7,814 nucleotides of DNA, from the NCBI GenBank assembly GCA_001509335.1, contig LGGY01000024.1, forward strand, positions 1 through 7,814, read 5' to 3'. Of the stretch, positions 1 through 6,088 are shown in pieces. Both the position numbers and the translations under genes were made by a program. The DNA is from Fidelibacterota bacterium 46_43 (GTDB lineage Bacteria > Fidelibacterota > Fidelibacteria > Fidelibacterales > Fidelibacteraceae). Position 1 is the first letter of the stretch, and each line of letters opens with the position of its first letter. The notes below the pieces were generated by a model. That model was given only the letters and a program-made list of their open reading frames with translations, had not been told where the DNA came from and did no database searches.

Positions 1-27
1 GTGGGGGGCGTCACCTAAGCGAAATTA

Positions 28-59
28 TATATCCCAGCTCTCTTATATCCCAGTTCATT
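28..59. repeat. Tandem 16-bp repeat, two copies
   Basis: TATATCCCAGCTCTCT at 28-43 is followed directly by TATATCCCAGTTCATT at 44-59. The copies match at 13 of 16 positions, and the first ten bases are identical. No function can be assigned. Confidence 0.6.
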
Positions 60-73
60 TTAAAAAAAGATCC

Positions 74-97
74 CAATCAAACCAATCTAATCAATCA
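74..97. repeat. CAATC-rich dispersed direct repeat, copy 1
   Basis: The 24 bases at 74-97 recur at 322-345 in the same orientation with three mismatches, at 82/330, 90/338 and the last base. Both are built from CAATC/TCAATC-like words, so this may be degenerate low-complexity sequence rather than a mobile-element end. Confidence 0.5.
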
Positions 98-155
98 TTA
101 TAAGAAGCTGGAAGCTAGTGTCGCTTCACGTCAGGGGACTTGGAGATTGGAAGAA

Positions 156-173
156 AAGGTTAAGGTTAAGGTT
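156..173. repeat. Hexamer tandem AAGGTT x3
   Basis: Three perfect consecutive AAGGTT units. This is a microsatellite-like tract in non-coding DNA with no gene whose reading frame or promoter it would obviously affect. Confidence 0.7.
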
Positions 174-209
174 TAGCTTGGTTGGGGGCGTCCATTGACG
201 ATGAGGCCG

Positions 210-232
210 AAAAAGTCCCCTCTGGAGAGGGG
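210..232 (-). terminator. Possible intrinsic terminator of the rSAM-rng unit
   Basis: CCCCTCTGGAGAGGGG (217-232) is a perfect 7-bp inverted repeat with a 2-nt centre, or 6 bp with a 4-nt loop. Read on the minus strand it is followed by AC and then five T (210-214), the form of a rho-independent terminator. It lies about 255 bp downstream of the rng stop. The flanking ATTTAGGGGTGTG resembles a repeated intergenic phrase I associate with FCB-type genomes, so it may instead be a dispersed repeat whose terminator shape is incidental. Confidence 0.4.
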
Positions 233-321
233 ATTTAGGGGTGTGTAAGGCTGCGAAGCCGCAAGGAGCAAGTAGCGAGGCACGAGCCCCCTGAAATATG
301 CCGGTAAACCGAGTCCCTTTG

Positions 322-345
322 CAATCAAATCAATCTATTCAATCG
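322..345. repeat. CAATC-rich dispersed direct repeat, copy 2
   Basis: Partner of the repeat at 74-97, same orientation, 21 of 24 bases identical. The two copies bracket about 224 bp that contain the AAGGTT tandem and the GC-rich hairpin. Confidence 0.5.
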
Positions 346-355
346 AAACAATCTG

Positions 356-385
356 CTGTCGACTAACGACTGTCGACTGTCAACT
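356..385. repeat. CTGTCGACT direct repeats
   Basis: CTGTCGACT occurs at 356-364 and 370-378, with a variant CTGTCAACT at 377-385 overlapping the second copy. Each exact copy contains the palindrome GTCGAC. Low-complexity intergenic repeat of unknown role. Confidence 0.5.
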
Positions 386-408
386 TGATTCCACCCAACC
401 CAATTCAT

Positions 409-451
409 CCCGTGAAATTCCCAATCTTAATTGGAAGCCCTATTTCACGGG
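409..451. repeat. Long hairpin downstream of rng (10-bp inverted repeat with nested stem)
   Basis: CCCGTGAAAT (409-418) pairs perfectly with ATTTCACGGG (442-451). Inside it, CCAAT (421-425) and ATTGG (430-434) form a second stem around a CTTA loop. It lies 35 bp past the rng stop codon on the minus strand, so it could stabilise the mRNA 3' end or help termination. No T-run follows on either strand, so it is not a canonical intrinsic terminator. A palindromic dispersed repeat is an equally good reading. Confidence 0.5.
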
Positions 452-471
452 ACCATAATTATTAAATTCAA

Positions 472-489
472 TTCATCATTCATCATTCA
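472..489. repeat. TTCATCA heptamer tandem overlapping the rng stop codon
   Basis: TTCATCA occurs at 472-478 and 479-485, followed by a partial TTCA at 486-489. The final TCA (487-489) is the reverse complement of the rng TGA stop codon, so the repeat tract begins exactly where coding ends. Confidence 0.6.
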
Positions 490-2004
490 ATAAAGATCAG
501 TTATGTCTTTATTCAGTCTCCGGCTAAACACCCTGAATTGATCAAATTCCAGGGTATCATCCCCTTTAAAATCGATCCAGAGCAGATTTTTCAATTGCAG
601 GTGACGGAATTGTTTTTTCGCGGAGCCGTGGGAGAGCTGGGCCATGATGGTGGGATGAACGGTTATGCGGATAAATTTATCTTTTGAATGAATTCTGAAG
701 CGCCGGATCCAGTTGTCGATTTTGGATATGACGCTGTCTTTGGAAGGAATCCGTCCCATCCCATGACACATGGGACACTCATCCGAGGTGCTGAAAAAGA
801 GAGATGTGCGGATCCGCTGGCGGGTCATTTCCACCAAACCGAAATCGGAAACATCCGAGACGGAAACTTTCGCCCGGTCTTTTTGTAATTCCCTGCGGAA
901 GGAATCCACCAGTTTTTTCCGGTTGCCCCGATCCTCCATATCAATAAAATCAATGACAATCAGTCCCCCGATGTCCCGCAGGCGTAACTGACGGGCAATT
1001 TCCGTGGCAGCTTCCAGGTTAATGCGCAGGTTATTGCTTTCCTGGTTCTTTTTTCCGATAAATTTTCCGCTGTTCACGTCAATGGAGACCAGGGCTTCCG
1101 TGTGTTCAATGACAATGTGTCCGCCACCCCGGATCCAGATGCGCCGGCTTAAGGACCGCTCAAGCTGTTTGGAAATGTTGTGAATTTCAAAAATGGAGCC
1201 GCTTTTATGGAAAAAAATCCGGTCTTCCAGGTTGGGTGCAACTTGCCGGGCATAGGTCTGGATTTTCCGGAACATCTGCTTGTTATCCACTAACACACGG
1301 CTGACCTCGTTGGTGAACAGATCCCGGATAACTGAGGATGTGATTTCCATGTCCCGGTAAATAAGGGCCGGCGGAGTGCTTCGTTTTAGGTTTTTTTGAA
1401 GTTCCTGCCAGCTGTTTAGCAGATAGTCCATGTCCCGCTTCAGCTCTTCGTCTGTCTTGTCCTCGGCAACCGTACGGACAATCAGTCCAAACCCCTCCGG
1501 TTTAATGGAACGGGCAATTTTTTTCAGTTCTTTCCGACGGTTAAAAGATTGGATTTTCTTGGATATGCCGATATAATTGGCATAGGGAACCAGCACCAGA
1601 AAACGGCCGGGGAGTGAGATATTGGTTGTGACCCGGGGACCTTTTTCTCCCCAGGAATCTTTTGTGACCTGTACCAGAATGGGATCTCCTGTTTTCAACT
1701 CTTCCGGTGATTTTACCGGAGCGGAGATTTCGCCTTCCTCTTTTTCATCCGCATCCAGAATGGTAGACAGCTGTCCCTCATGTCCTACCTCCGAAAAGGG
1801 AAGAAAAGCGTTGATTTTCTGGCCGATATCCACAAAAGCCGCCCGCATCCCGGGAATCACGTTTTCCACCAGTCCGTTATAAATGTTACCCACACAACTT
1901 TTCTCGTCGGGTGTTTCAATGTACAGCTCCACCAGATTCCCGTCTTCTGTGATCGCAATCCGGGTTTCAGTGGCTGTGTCGTTAATATAAATCTCTTTGT
2001 TCAT
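487..2004 (-). CDS. rng: Ribonuclease G (RNase E/G family endoribonuclease)
   Basis: Single-strand-specific endoribonuclease of the RNase E/G family, cytoplasmic, expected to act in rRNA 5'-end maturation and mRNA turnover. The 505 residues are close to the usual RNase G length (489 in E. coli), with no long RNase E scaffold tail. An N-terminal S1-type RNA-binding domain covers about residues 35-130 and carries an acidic loop (about 85-92), as family members often do. The catalytic Mg-binding Asp residues are present: D309 in SIDVNSG and D352 in VIDFIDM. The zinc-link motif CPMC (410-413), which joins subunits, is intact. The ATG at 2002-2004 follows GGAG at 7-nt spacing, only 13 bp after the upstream radical SAM stop codon, so the two are almost surely co-transcribed. 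In many bacteria this pair precedes rplU-rpmA; here only repeats follow. Confidence 0.96.
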   Translation of the reverse strand: MNKEIYINDTATETRIAITEDGNLVELYIETPDEKSCVGNIYNGLVENVIPGMRAAFVDIGQKINAFLPFSEVGHEGQLSTILDADEKEEGEISAPVKSPEELKTGDPILVQVTKDSWGEKGPRVTTNISLPGRFLVLVPYANYIGISKKIQSFNRRKELKKIARSIKPEGFGLIVRTVAEDKTDEELKRDMDYLLNSWQELQKNLKRSTPPALIYRDMEITSSVIRDLFTNEVSRVLVDNKQMFRKIQTYARQVAPNLEDRIFFHKSGSIFEIHNISKQLERSLSRRIWIRGGGHIVIEHTEALVSIDVNSGKFIGKKNQESNNLRINLEAATEIARQLRLRDIGGLIVIDFIDMEDRGNRKKLVDSFRRELQKDRAKVSVSDVSDFGLVEMTRQRIRTSLFFSTSDECPMCHGMGRIPSKDSVISKIDNWIRRFRIHSKDKFIRITVHPTIMAQLSHGSAKKQFRHLQLKNLLWIDFKGDDTLEFDQFRVFSRRLNKDITDLY

Positions 2005-2017
2005 CCAAAATCTCCGT

Positions 2018-4540
2018 TTACACCTTGATGTCAGCCGTTTCGTCTGTACACAGGCCGGCCTTTAACCGGCGCCCCTCATAAGGAGGGAGATCTTCTTTTT
2101 TAAAGATGATGTGTAAAAATTCGTCCAGACGGCCGGTCCGGGACTCCTGAACCCTGAACCGTACGAAAATCGACTGACGTGTTTCGTTTATTGTAAAATT
2201 GTCTACCAGCGGTTTTAAATCGATGGTTTTATTTCCTTTTTTCGGATGATGCCGGGTCATCAGCCATTGATCCATCCCTGCCAGTTCATCCAGTGTTTGT
2301 TTGATTTTTTGTATGTGGACTTTTTCCGGGAAAAGTGCCTCATAGTCTAGATAACAGGTTGCTTGCATCACAGAAGGAGTATCTTTGGAAACATCCTGTG
2401 TCTTTAATATACGCAATCCCGGCGGAAAAACAGAATTAAGCTTTTCCATCAGACCGGTGACCGGTGTATTGAAGGTGATGTCGGCGAATTCTGATAAGGC
2501 TTCAAATCCCATGGGGATGGGATATCCCAGGGAAATCCGGGGACGGGGATTAAATCCTTCAGAAAAGCGGACCGGGAGACGGAGGAGATTGAGTGATCTG
2601 TGAATCAGGCGGAATAAATCCTGATGGCTCAGGTAGCGCATCAATCCGGTTTTACTAAATTCCAGCCGTGTGATATACCGTTCGGATGATTGTTCAGGAA
2701 GAGACCGGATAGGTAAAGGATTTTCAGCTTTTGTGAAGGTCCGGACAGTTCCTGAATCCACGGTCCGCATCCGGATCCCGGTAAAATCACAGACATCACA
2801 TCCTGTACAGCCATCCCGGCAATCCTGCGTATATTCTTCACGATAAGCCTTCTCTTTTTCCTTCAGCAGGTATGTCCGGCTCACACCGGGACTGATATGT
2901 TCCCATGGCAGAGGGGTTTGGGTATCAAAGGGGGTTAGGTATGTTTCAACAGAAATTCCGCTTTCCTCGAAAGCCTCCATCCACCGGTCCATATCAAAAT
3001 ATTCGCTCCAGGCATCAAAGCGGGATCCTTTTAGCCAGGACCGGTATATGGCATGCCCTACTTGCCGGTCTCCTCTGGCAAGAATGCCTTCAATCAATGT
3101 GTATTCCGGATCCCGTGTCATCACTTTGATACCCGGTATCCGTAATTTCTGCTTCACATGGTCAATCCGTGCCTGAAGCGTTGCCGGGTCCGCCTGGGCT
3201 TCCCACTGAAGGGGCGTTGCCGGTTTAGGTATAAAACTGGACAGGGTCACATTGATGTGAATGTGACCGTAAGGGCGGCTCATGTCATGCAATGTCCGGA
3301 TCAGGCGGACGATGCCATCCAGATCTTCCAGGGTCTCCGTCGGCAGGCCGACCATAAAATAGAATTTGACGGTTTTCCATCCTTTTTCCAGCGCCAGGGT
3401 GAAGGCATCAAAAAGCTGTTTGTCCCGGATGTTTTTATTGATGACCCTCCGAAGCCGCTCGGTCCCTGCTTCCGGTGCAAAGGTCAGCCCGGACCGTTTA
3501 CCGCTCAGAGCGGCGTCCAGAAGTTCAGGATTGACGGAATCCAGACGTAATGACGGAAAGCTGACGGAAACATGGCATGACCGGATGACAGGCAGCATTT
3601 TGCGGATAGCGGGCTCCAGTCCGGTATAATCCGACGTGGAAAGGCTTAAAAGGGACATCTCCTCATAGCCTGTATTCCGGAGGGTTTGTACAGTCTGATG
3701 GTACAGATCTTCCGGAGCCCTTTCCCTCACAGGCCGGTAGGTCATCCCTGCCTGACAAAAACGGCATCCTTCTGTACATCCCCGTTGGATTTCCAGGGCA
3801 AAACGATCATGGGCGATTTCAATCAGGGGAATCAGGGGCTTTTCAGGATAATAATCTGGCTGCAGTTCTTTAACGATATGGGTCCGGACCGGATACGGTT
3901 TTTTATCCCACACAGAGGGGACATAAAAAGCCGGATTACTTCCTGCAACGGTTTCCAAAAGAAATTCCCGACTCCAACCCCGCTTTTTCCCTTCCAGAAT
4001 TGTATTCATGAGAGGGATAACCAAATCCTCCGCATCGCCGATGACAAAGAGGTCCAAAAAGGATACAAGGGGTTCCGGATTGTAAGCACAGGAACCACCG
4101 GCAATTATCAGGGGAAATTTTTCATCCCTGTCACGGAAAAAAAGGGGGATTCCGGCCAAGTCCAGCATATTCAAAATGTTGGTATAGGTCATTTCGTATT
4201 GCAGTGTAAAACCCAGGATATCGAAATCTGTAAGAGGACGCTGGTTTTCCAGGGAAAAGAGCGGGATCTCTTTTTCACGCATCCCCATTTCCATGTCTGC
4301 CCATGGCGCATACACTCGTTCCGCTGCATAATGGGGATTGGCATTCACCAGGTGATACAACTCCTGAAATCCCTGAAAGGGCATCCCCACTTCATAGGTG
4401 TCGGGATAAGCCAGGCACAGGCTCAGTTCTGTTTCACGGGGATTCTTCCGGATCATATTCAATTCACCACCCACATATCTCCCCGGTTTTTCTACCCGGG
4501 TTAAAAGGTCGTGAAGGATGTTTTCGCCAAGGATGTCCAT
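2018..4540 (-). CDS. Radical SAM protein fused to DUF2344 (TIGR03960-like)
   Basis: An 840-residue enzyme of unknown reaction. Residues 1-230 match the N-terminal part of TIGR03960 proteins, including a KPGRYVGGE start motif (18-26) and a B12-binding-like fold region. The radical SAM core follows, with the [4Fe-4S] ligands C255, C259 and C262 in GCTEGCRFC. C574, C578, C581 and C584 form a second Cys group (C-x3-C-x2-C-x2-C) that may hold an auxiliary cluster or metal. The C-terminal DUF2344 domain runs from about 620 to 840 and begins YITRLEFSKTGLMRYLSHQD. In many bacteria this domain is a separate gene, so this is the fused form. The start fits the family N-terminus although no Shine-Dalgarno is visible. 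It is the first gene of a minus-strand unit with rng. The pairing suggests a role linked to ribosome or RNA maturation, but that is inference. Confidence 0.92.
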   Translation of the reverse strand: MDILGENILHDLLTRVEKPGRYVGGELNMIRKNPRETELSLCLAYPDTYEVGMPFQGFQELYHLVNANPHYAAERVYAPWADMEMGMREKEIPLFSLENQRPLTDFDILGFTLQYEMTYTNILNMLDLAGIPLFFRDRDEKFPLIIAGGSCAYNPEPLVSFLDLFVIGDAEDLVIPLMNTILEGKKRGWSREFLLETVAGSNPAFYVPSVWDKKPYPVRTHIVKELQPDYYPEKPLIPLIEIAHDRFALEIQRGCTEGCRFCQAGMTYRPVRERAPEDLYHQTVQTLRNTGYEEMSLLSLSTSDYTGLEPAIRKMLPVIRSCHVSVSFPSLRLDSVNPELLDAALSGKRSGLTFAPEAGTERLRRVINKNIRDKQLFDAFTLALEKGWKTVKFYFMVGLPTETLEDLDGIVRLIRTLHDMSRPYGHIHINVTLSSFIPKPATPLQWEAQADPATLQARIDHVKQKLRIPGIKVMTRDPEYTLIEGILARGDRQVGHAIYRSWLKGSRFDAWSEYFDMDRWMEAFEESGISVETYLTPFDTQTPLPWEHISPGVSRTYLLKEKEKAYREEYTQDCRDGCTGCDVCDFTGIRMRTVDSGTVRTFTKAENPLPIRSLPEQSSERYITRLEFSKTGLMRYLSHQDLFRLIHRSLNLLRLPVRFSEGFNPRPRISLGYPIPMGFEALSEFADITFNTPVTGLMEKLNSVFPPGLRILKTQDVSKDTPSVMQATCYLDYEALFPEKVHIQKIKQTLDELAGMDQWLMTRHHPKKGNKTIDLKPLVDNFTINETRQSIFVRFRVQESRTGRLDEFLHIIFKKEDLPPYEGRRLKAGLCTDETADIKV

Positions 4541-4548
4541 AGATTTTT

Positions 4549-4577
4549 AAAATAGTCAAACGATGGATCATTCACAA
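4549..4577 (-). promoter_or_regulatory. Candidate promoter for rSAM-rng, predicted leaderless
   Basis: On the minus strand, TTGTGA (4572-4577) is separated by 17 bp from TATTTT (4549-4554), each matching the sigma-70 consensus at 4 of 6 positions. Only 8 nt lie between the -10 box and the ATG at 4540, so transcription would begin within about 1-2 nt of the start codon. This agrees with the absence of a Shine-Dalgarno sequence before this gene. Confidence 0.4.
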
Positions 4578-4591
4578 TGAGTATTTACTCA
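4578..4591. promoter_or_regulatory. Perfect palindrome, possible operator in the divergent region
   Basis: TGAGTATTTACTCA is two exact 6-base inverted halves around TT. It directly abuts the upstream edge of the proposed -35 box of the radical SAM gene and lies 118 bp before the ferredoxin start. It does not match the FNR, CRP, Fur or LexA consensus sequences I know. A dimeric regulator site is plausible but unproven. Confidence 0.35.
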
Positions 4592-4640
4592 GTCTGTTCC
4601 CCTTTTTGATCACATTCTTCAGAAAAATTTTAGAAATGAT

Positions 4641-4669
4641 TTGCAGTTAATCGTACAAATTGAGAATTT
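4641..4669 (+). promoter_or_regulatory. Weak candidate promoter for the ferredoxin gene
   Basis: TTGCAG (4641-4646) resembles a -35 box. At 17-bp spacing the -10 position reads GAATTT (4664-4669), a poor match. The region is AT-rich and must contain a plus-strand promoter, because the gene upstream is divergent, but the exact element is uncertain. Confidence 0.2.
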
Positions 4670-4709
4670 ATTGTGCTGAAAAACAACGCAATAAAATGAG
4701 GAGGTTACA

Positions 4710-4889
4710 ATGGCTGTTGTTATTGATGTAAATGTCTGTGAAGGGCATGGAGATTGCATTGAAGTCTGCCCCGTAGAAGCTCTGAGTCTGAATGAGGATA
4801 ATAAAGCCGTTTGTGACGAAGATTTGTGTACTGACTGTATGGCCTGTATTTCCGCCTGTCCTGTGGAAGCCATCAGCGAAGGCGAGTAA
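4710..4889 (+). CDS. Small dicluster ferredoxin with one Cys ligand replaced by His
   Basis: A 59-residue soluble electron carrier of the bacterial 2[4Fe-4S] ferredoxin type. The second motif is complete: C40-x2-C43-x2-C46-x3-C50-P. The first reads C10-x2-H13-x2-C16-x3-C20-P, with His where the second Cys ligand normally sits. By the usual crossed ligand pattern, cluster II would use C40, C43, C46 and C20, and cluster I would use C10, C16, C50 plus H13 or nothing. Cluster I may therefore be [3Fe-4S] or His-ligated [4Fe-4S]. An extra C35 lies between the motifs. The internal duplication shows in the two CPVEA segments (20-24 and 50-54). A strong GAGGAGG Shine-Dalgarno (4699-4705) precedes the ATG. 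The gene stands alone between a divergent promoter region and its own terminator. The redox partner is unknown; the nearby radical SAM enzyme is one candidate. Confidence 0.93.
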   Translation: MAVVIDVNVCEGHGDCIEVCPVEALSLNEDNKAVCDEDLCTDCMACISACPVEAISEGE

Positions 4890-4908
4890 TAGCCCGGTAC
4901 ATATTTTT

Positions 4909-4936
4909 AAAAAGGGATGCTCAGGCATCCTTTTTT
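4909..4936 (+). terminator. Intrinsic terminator after the ferredoxin gene
   Basis: GGATGC (4915-4920), loop TCAG, GCATCC (4925-4930), then six T (4931-4936). The stem can extend through a G-T pair and the A-run at 4909-4913 against the T-run. It lies 19 bp past the ferredoxin stop, a textbook rho-independent terminator that separates it from mrp. The flanking A and T runs could let it work in both directions. Confidence 0.9.
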
Positions 4937-4976
4937 ATTTTCTTTCAGATTCATTTTATTCCTACCGGGAATTGGG

Positions 4977-4982
4977 TATATT
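4977..4982 (+). promoter_or_regulatory. Candidate -10 box of the mrp operon
   Basis: TATATT matches the -10 consensus TATAAT at 5 of 6 positions and would place the transcript start about 20 nt before the mrp GTG. It lies just after the ferredoxin terminator, where a new promoter is needed. No good -35 hexamer is visible at 16-18 bp spacing; the sequence there is T-rich. Confidence 0.4.
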
Positions 4983-5008
4983 CTGGCAGATTGAAAAAGG
5001 AGTGATTT

Positions 5009-6073
5009 GTGAATAAAGAAGAGATTTTTGATATACTGAAAACAGTCAGCTATCCCGGATTTTCCCGCAATCTTGTGGATTTTGGAATGGTCCGGGACGT
5101 TGAAAAAGGGCCTGAAGGGTGGATTATCCGTCTGAATGTTGTTTCAAAGGACGAGCAAAAACTGGAAACACTCCGCGAAGAGATCATTGAAGCCATAACG
5201 GAAAAGGGTGAGAAGGTGGCTCATGTACTGATTGATACCAAGCCTGCACAGGTGAAAGGACAAAAAACAGCCGGTGCCGCAAAAGATAAAAATCCCTTTG
5301 AAGATCAAAAACGGTTTGAGTATGCCGATCATGTGATTGCCGTTGCCAGCGGAAAAGGCGGGGTTGGAAAGTCCACGATTGCCGCAAATCTGGCCATGGC
5401 CTTGTCGAAACAGGGAAAATCAGTGGGTCTCATGGATCTGGATGTCTATGGACCCAGCGTACCGACGCTTTTCGGGGTGGTTAACCCTCCCCGGGTGGAA
5501 GATGAACACACAATCTATCCCGCCGAAAAATATGGCATTCAGATCATGTCATTTGGTTTTTTTCTTGAACAGGATTCCCCGGTGATCTGGCGCGGACCGC
5601 TGGTGATGAAGCTGGTGACCCAGCTTCTGAATGACGTGGTGTGGAAACCCATGGATTTTCTGATTCTGGATCTGCCACCGGGAACCGGTGATGTACAGCT
5701 TTCCCTGGTACAGCAGTTGAAACTGGATGGTGCCGTGATTGTAACCACCCCACAGGATCTGGCCCTGGCCGATGTAAAACGGGGAGCCAACATGTTTGAA
5801 AAAGTCAATACACCCGTCCTGGGAATTGTAGAAAACATGAGCTATTTTGTATGTCCCCATTGCGGTAAGGAAAGTTATATTTTCAGCAAAGGCGGGGGGG
5901 ACCGGGAAAGCCGCCGTCTGAATGTGCCCTTATTGGGGCGGATACCCCTCACAGAAGATGTGATGAATGCCTCGGATACAGGTTGCCCTATAGTGGAATC
6001 GGCACCGGATTCCGAACCGGCAAAAAACTTTTCTGAAATTGCAACGTCCCTGACCAAAATGTTATCAAAATAA
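5009..6073 (+). CDS. mrp: Mrp/ApbC-family Fe-S cluster carrier ATPase
   Basis: Cytoplasmic P-loop ATPase that binds and hands over [4Fe-4S] clusters to apo-proteins (ApbC/Nbp35 family). The 354 residues have the usual bacterial layout. An N-terminal MIP18/DUF59 domain (about 1-78) lacks the Cys often found in it. A linker leads to the ATPase domain with deviant Walker A GKGGVGKS (115-122), the LMDLDVYGPS strand (141-150, D143 and D145) and DLPPGTGD (221-228). The cluster-bridging CPHC motif is at 282-285, inside the family signature ENMSYFVCPHCG. The start is GTG, supported by AAGGAG (4997-5002) with a 6-nt spacer. It opens a plus-strand unit with a second DUF59 protein 15 bp downstream, which reinforces a cluster-assembly role. 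The upstream ferredoxin is transcriptionally separate. Confidence 0.96.
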   Translation: MNKEEIFDILKTVSYPGFSRNLVDFGMVRDVEKGPEGWIIRLNVVSKDEQKLETLREEIIEAITEKGEKVAHVLIDTKPAQVKGQKTAGAAKDKNPFEDQKRFEYADHVIAVASGKGGVGKSTIAANLAMALSKQGKSVGLMDLDVYGPSVPTLFGVVNPPRVEDEHTIYPAEKYGIQIMSFGFFLEQDSPVIWRGPLVMKLVTQLLNDVVWKPMDFLILDLPPGTGDVQLSLVQQLKLDGAVIVTTPQDLALADVKRGANMFEKVNTPVLGIVENMSYFVCPHCGKESYIFSKGGGDRESRRLNVPLLGRIPLTEDVMNASDTGCPIVESAPDSEPAKNFSEIATSLTKMLSK

Positions 6074-6088
6074 TGAGGGAGTGTTCGA

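Larger units (their letters stand above)
1..486. other. Non-coding intergenic region, mosaic of short repeats
   Basis: I see no credible gene in this 486-bp stretch. It is built from different short repeats and hairpins laid end to end: a 16-bp tandem pair (28-59), a CAATC-rich 24-mer that recurs (74-97 and 322-345), three AAGGTT hexamers (156-173), a GC-rich palindrome (217-232), three CTGTCRACT copies (356-385), a 10-bp inverted repeat (409-451) and a TTCATCA tandem (472-489). The 9-mer GGGGGCGTC occurs at 4-12 and 184-192. A GGCT-GCGA-AGCC hairpin lies near 249-260. From general familiarity, such patchwork is common between genes in FCB-group genomes. It lies downstream of rng, so it may act as its 3' untranslated and termination region. 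The left end is cut by the window. Confidence 0.7.

Noticed and set aside
1..486. CRISPR array or IS element in the repeat region
   Set aside because: Repeats are short, of different kinds and irregularly spaced; no regular spacers, transposase fragment or paired terminal inverted repeats are visible.
3158..3550. A 130-codon plus-strand open frame
   Set aside because: Antisense shadow of the radical SAM core; no recognisable domain.
3686..4504. A 272-codon open frame on the plus strand
   Set aside because: It lies wholly antisense to the radical SAM gene, has no family resemblance, and its composition follows from the codon pattern of the real gene.
4619..4928. Two minus-strand frames of about 85 codons across the ferredoxin gene
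   Set aside because: The plus strand carries a clear ferredoxin with RBS and terminator; the minus frames match no family.
4890..5008. Upstream extension of mrp, from the overlapping frame 4792-5016
   Set aside because: That frame is out of phase with mrp and crosses the ferredoxin terminator; the GTG at 5009 has a good Shine-Dalgarno and a family-like N-terminus.
5539..5860. Overlapping minus-strand frames of about 100 codons
   Set aside because: Antisense to the conserved mrp ATPase domain; no independent signal.
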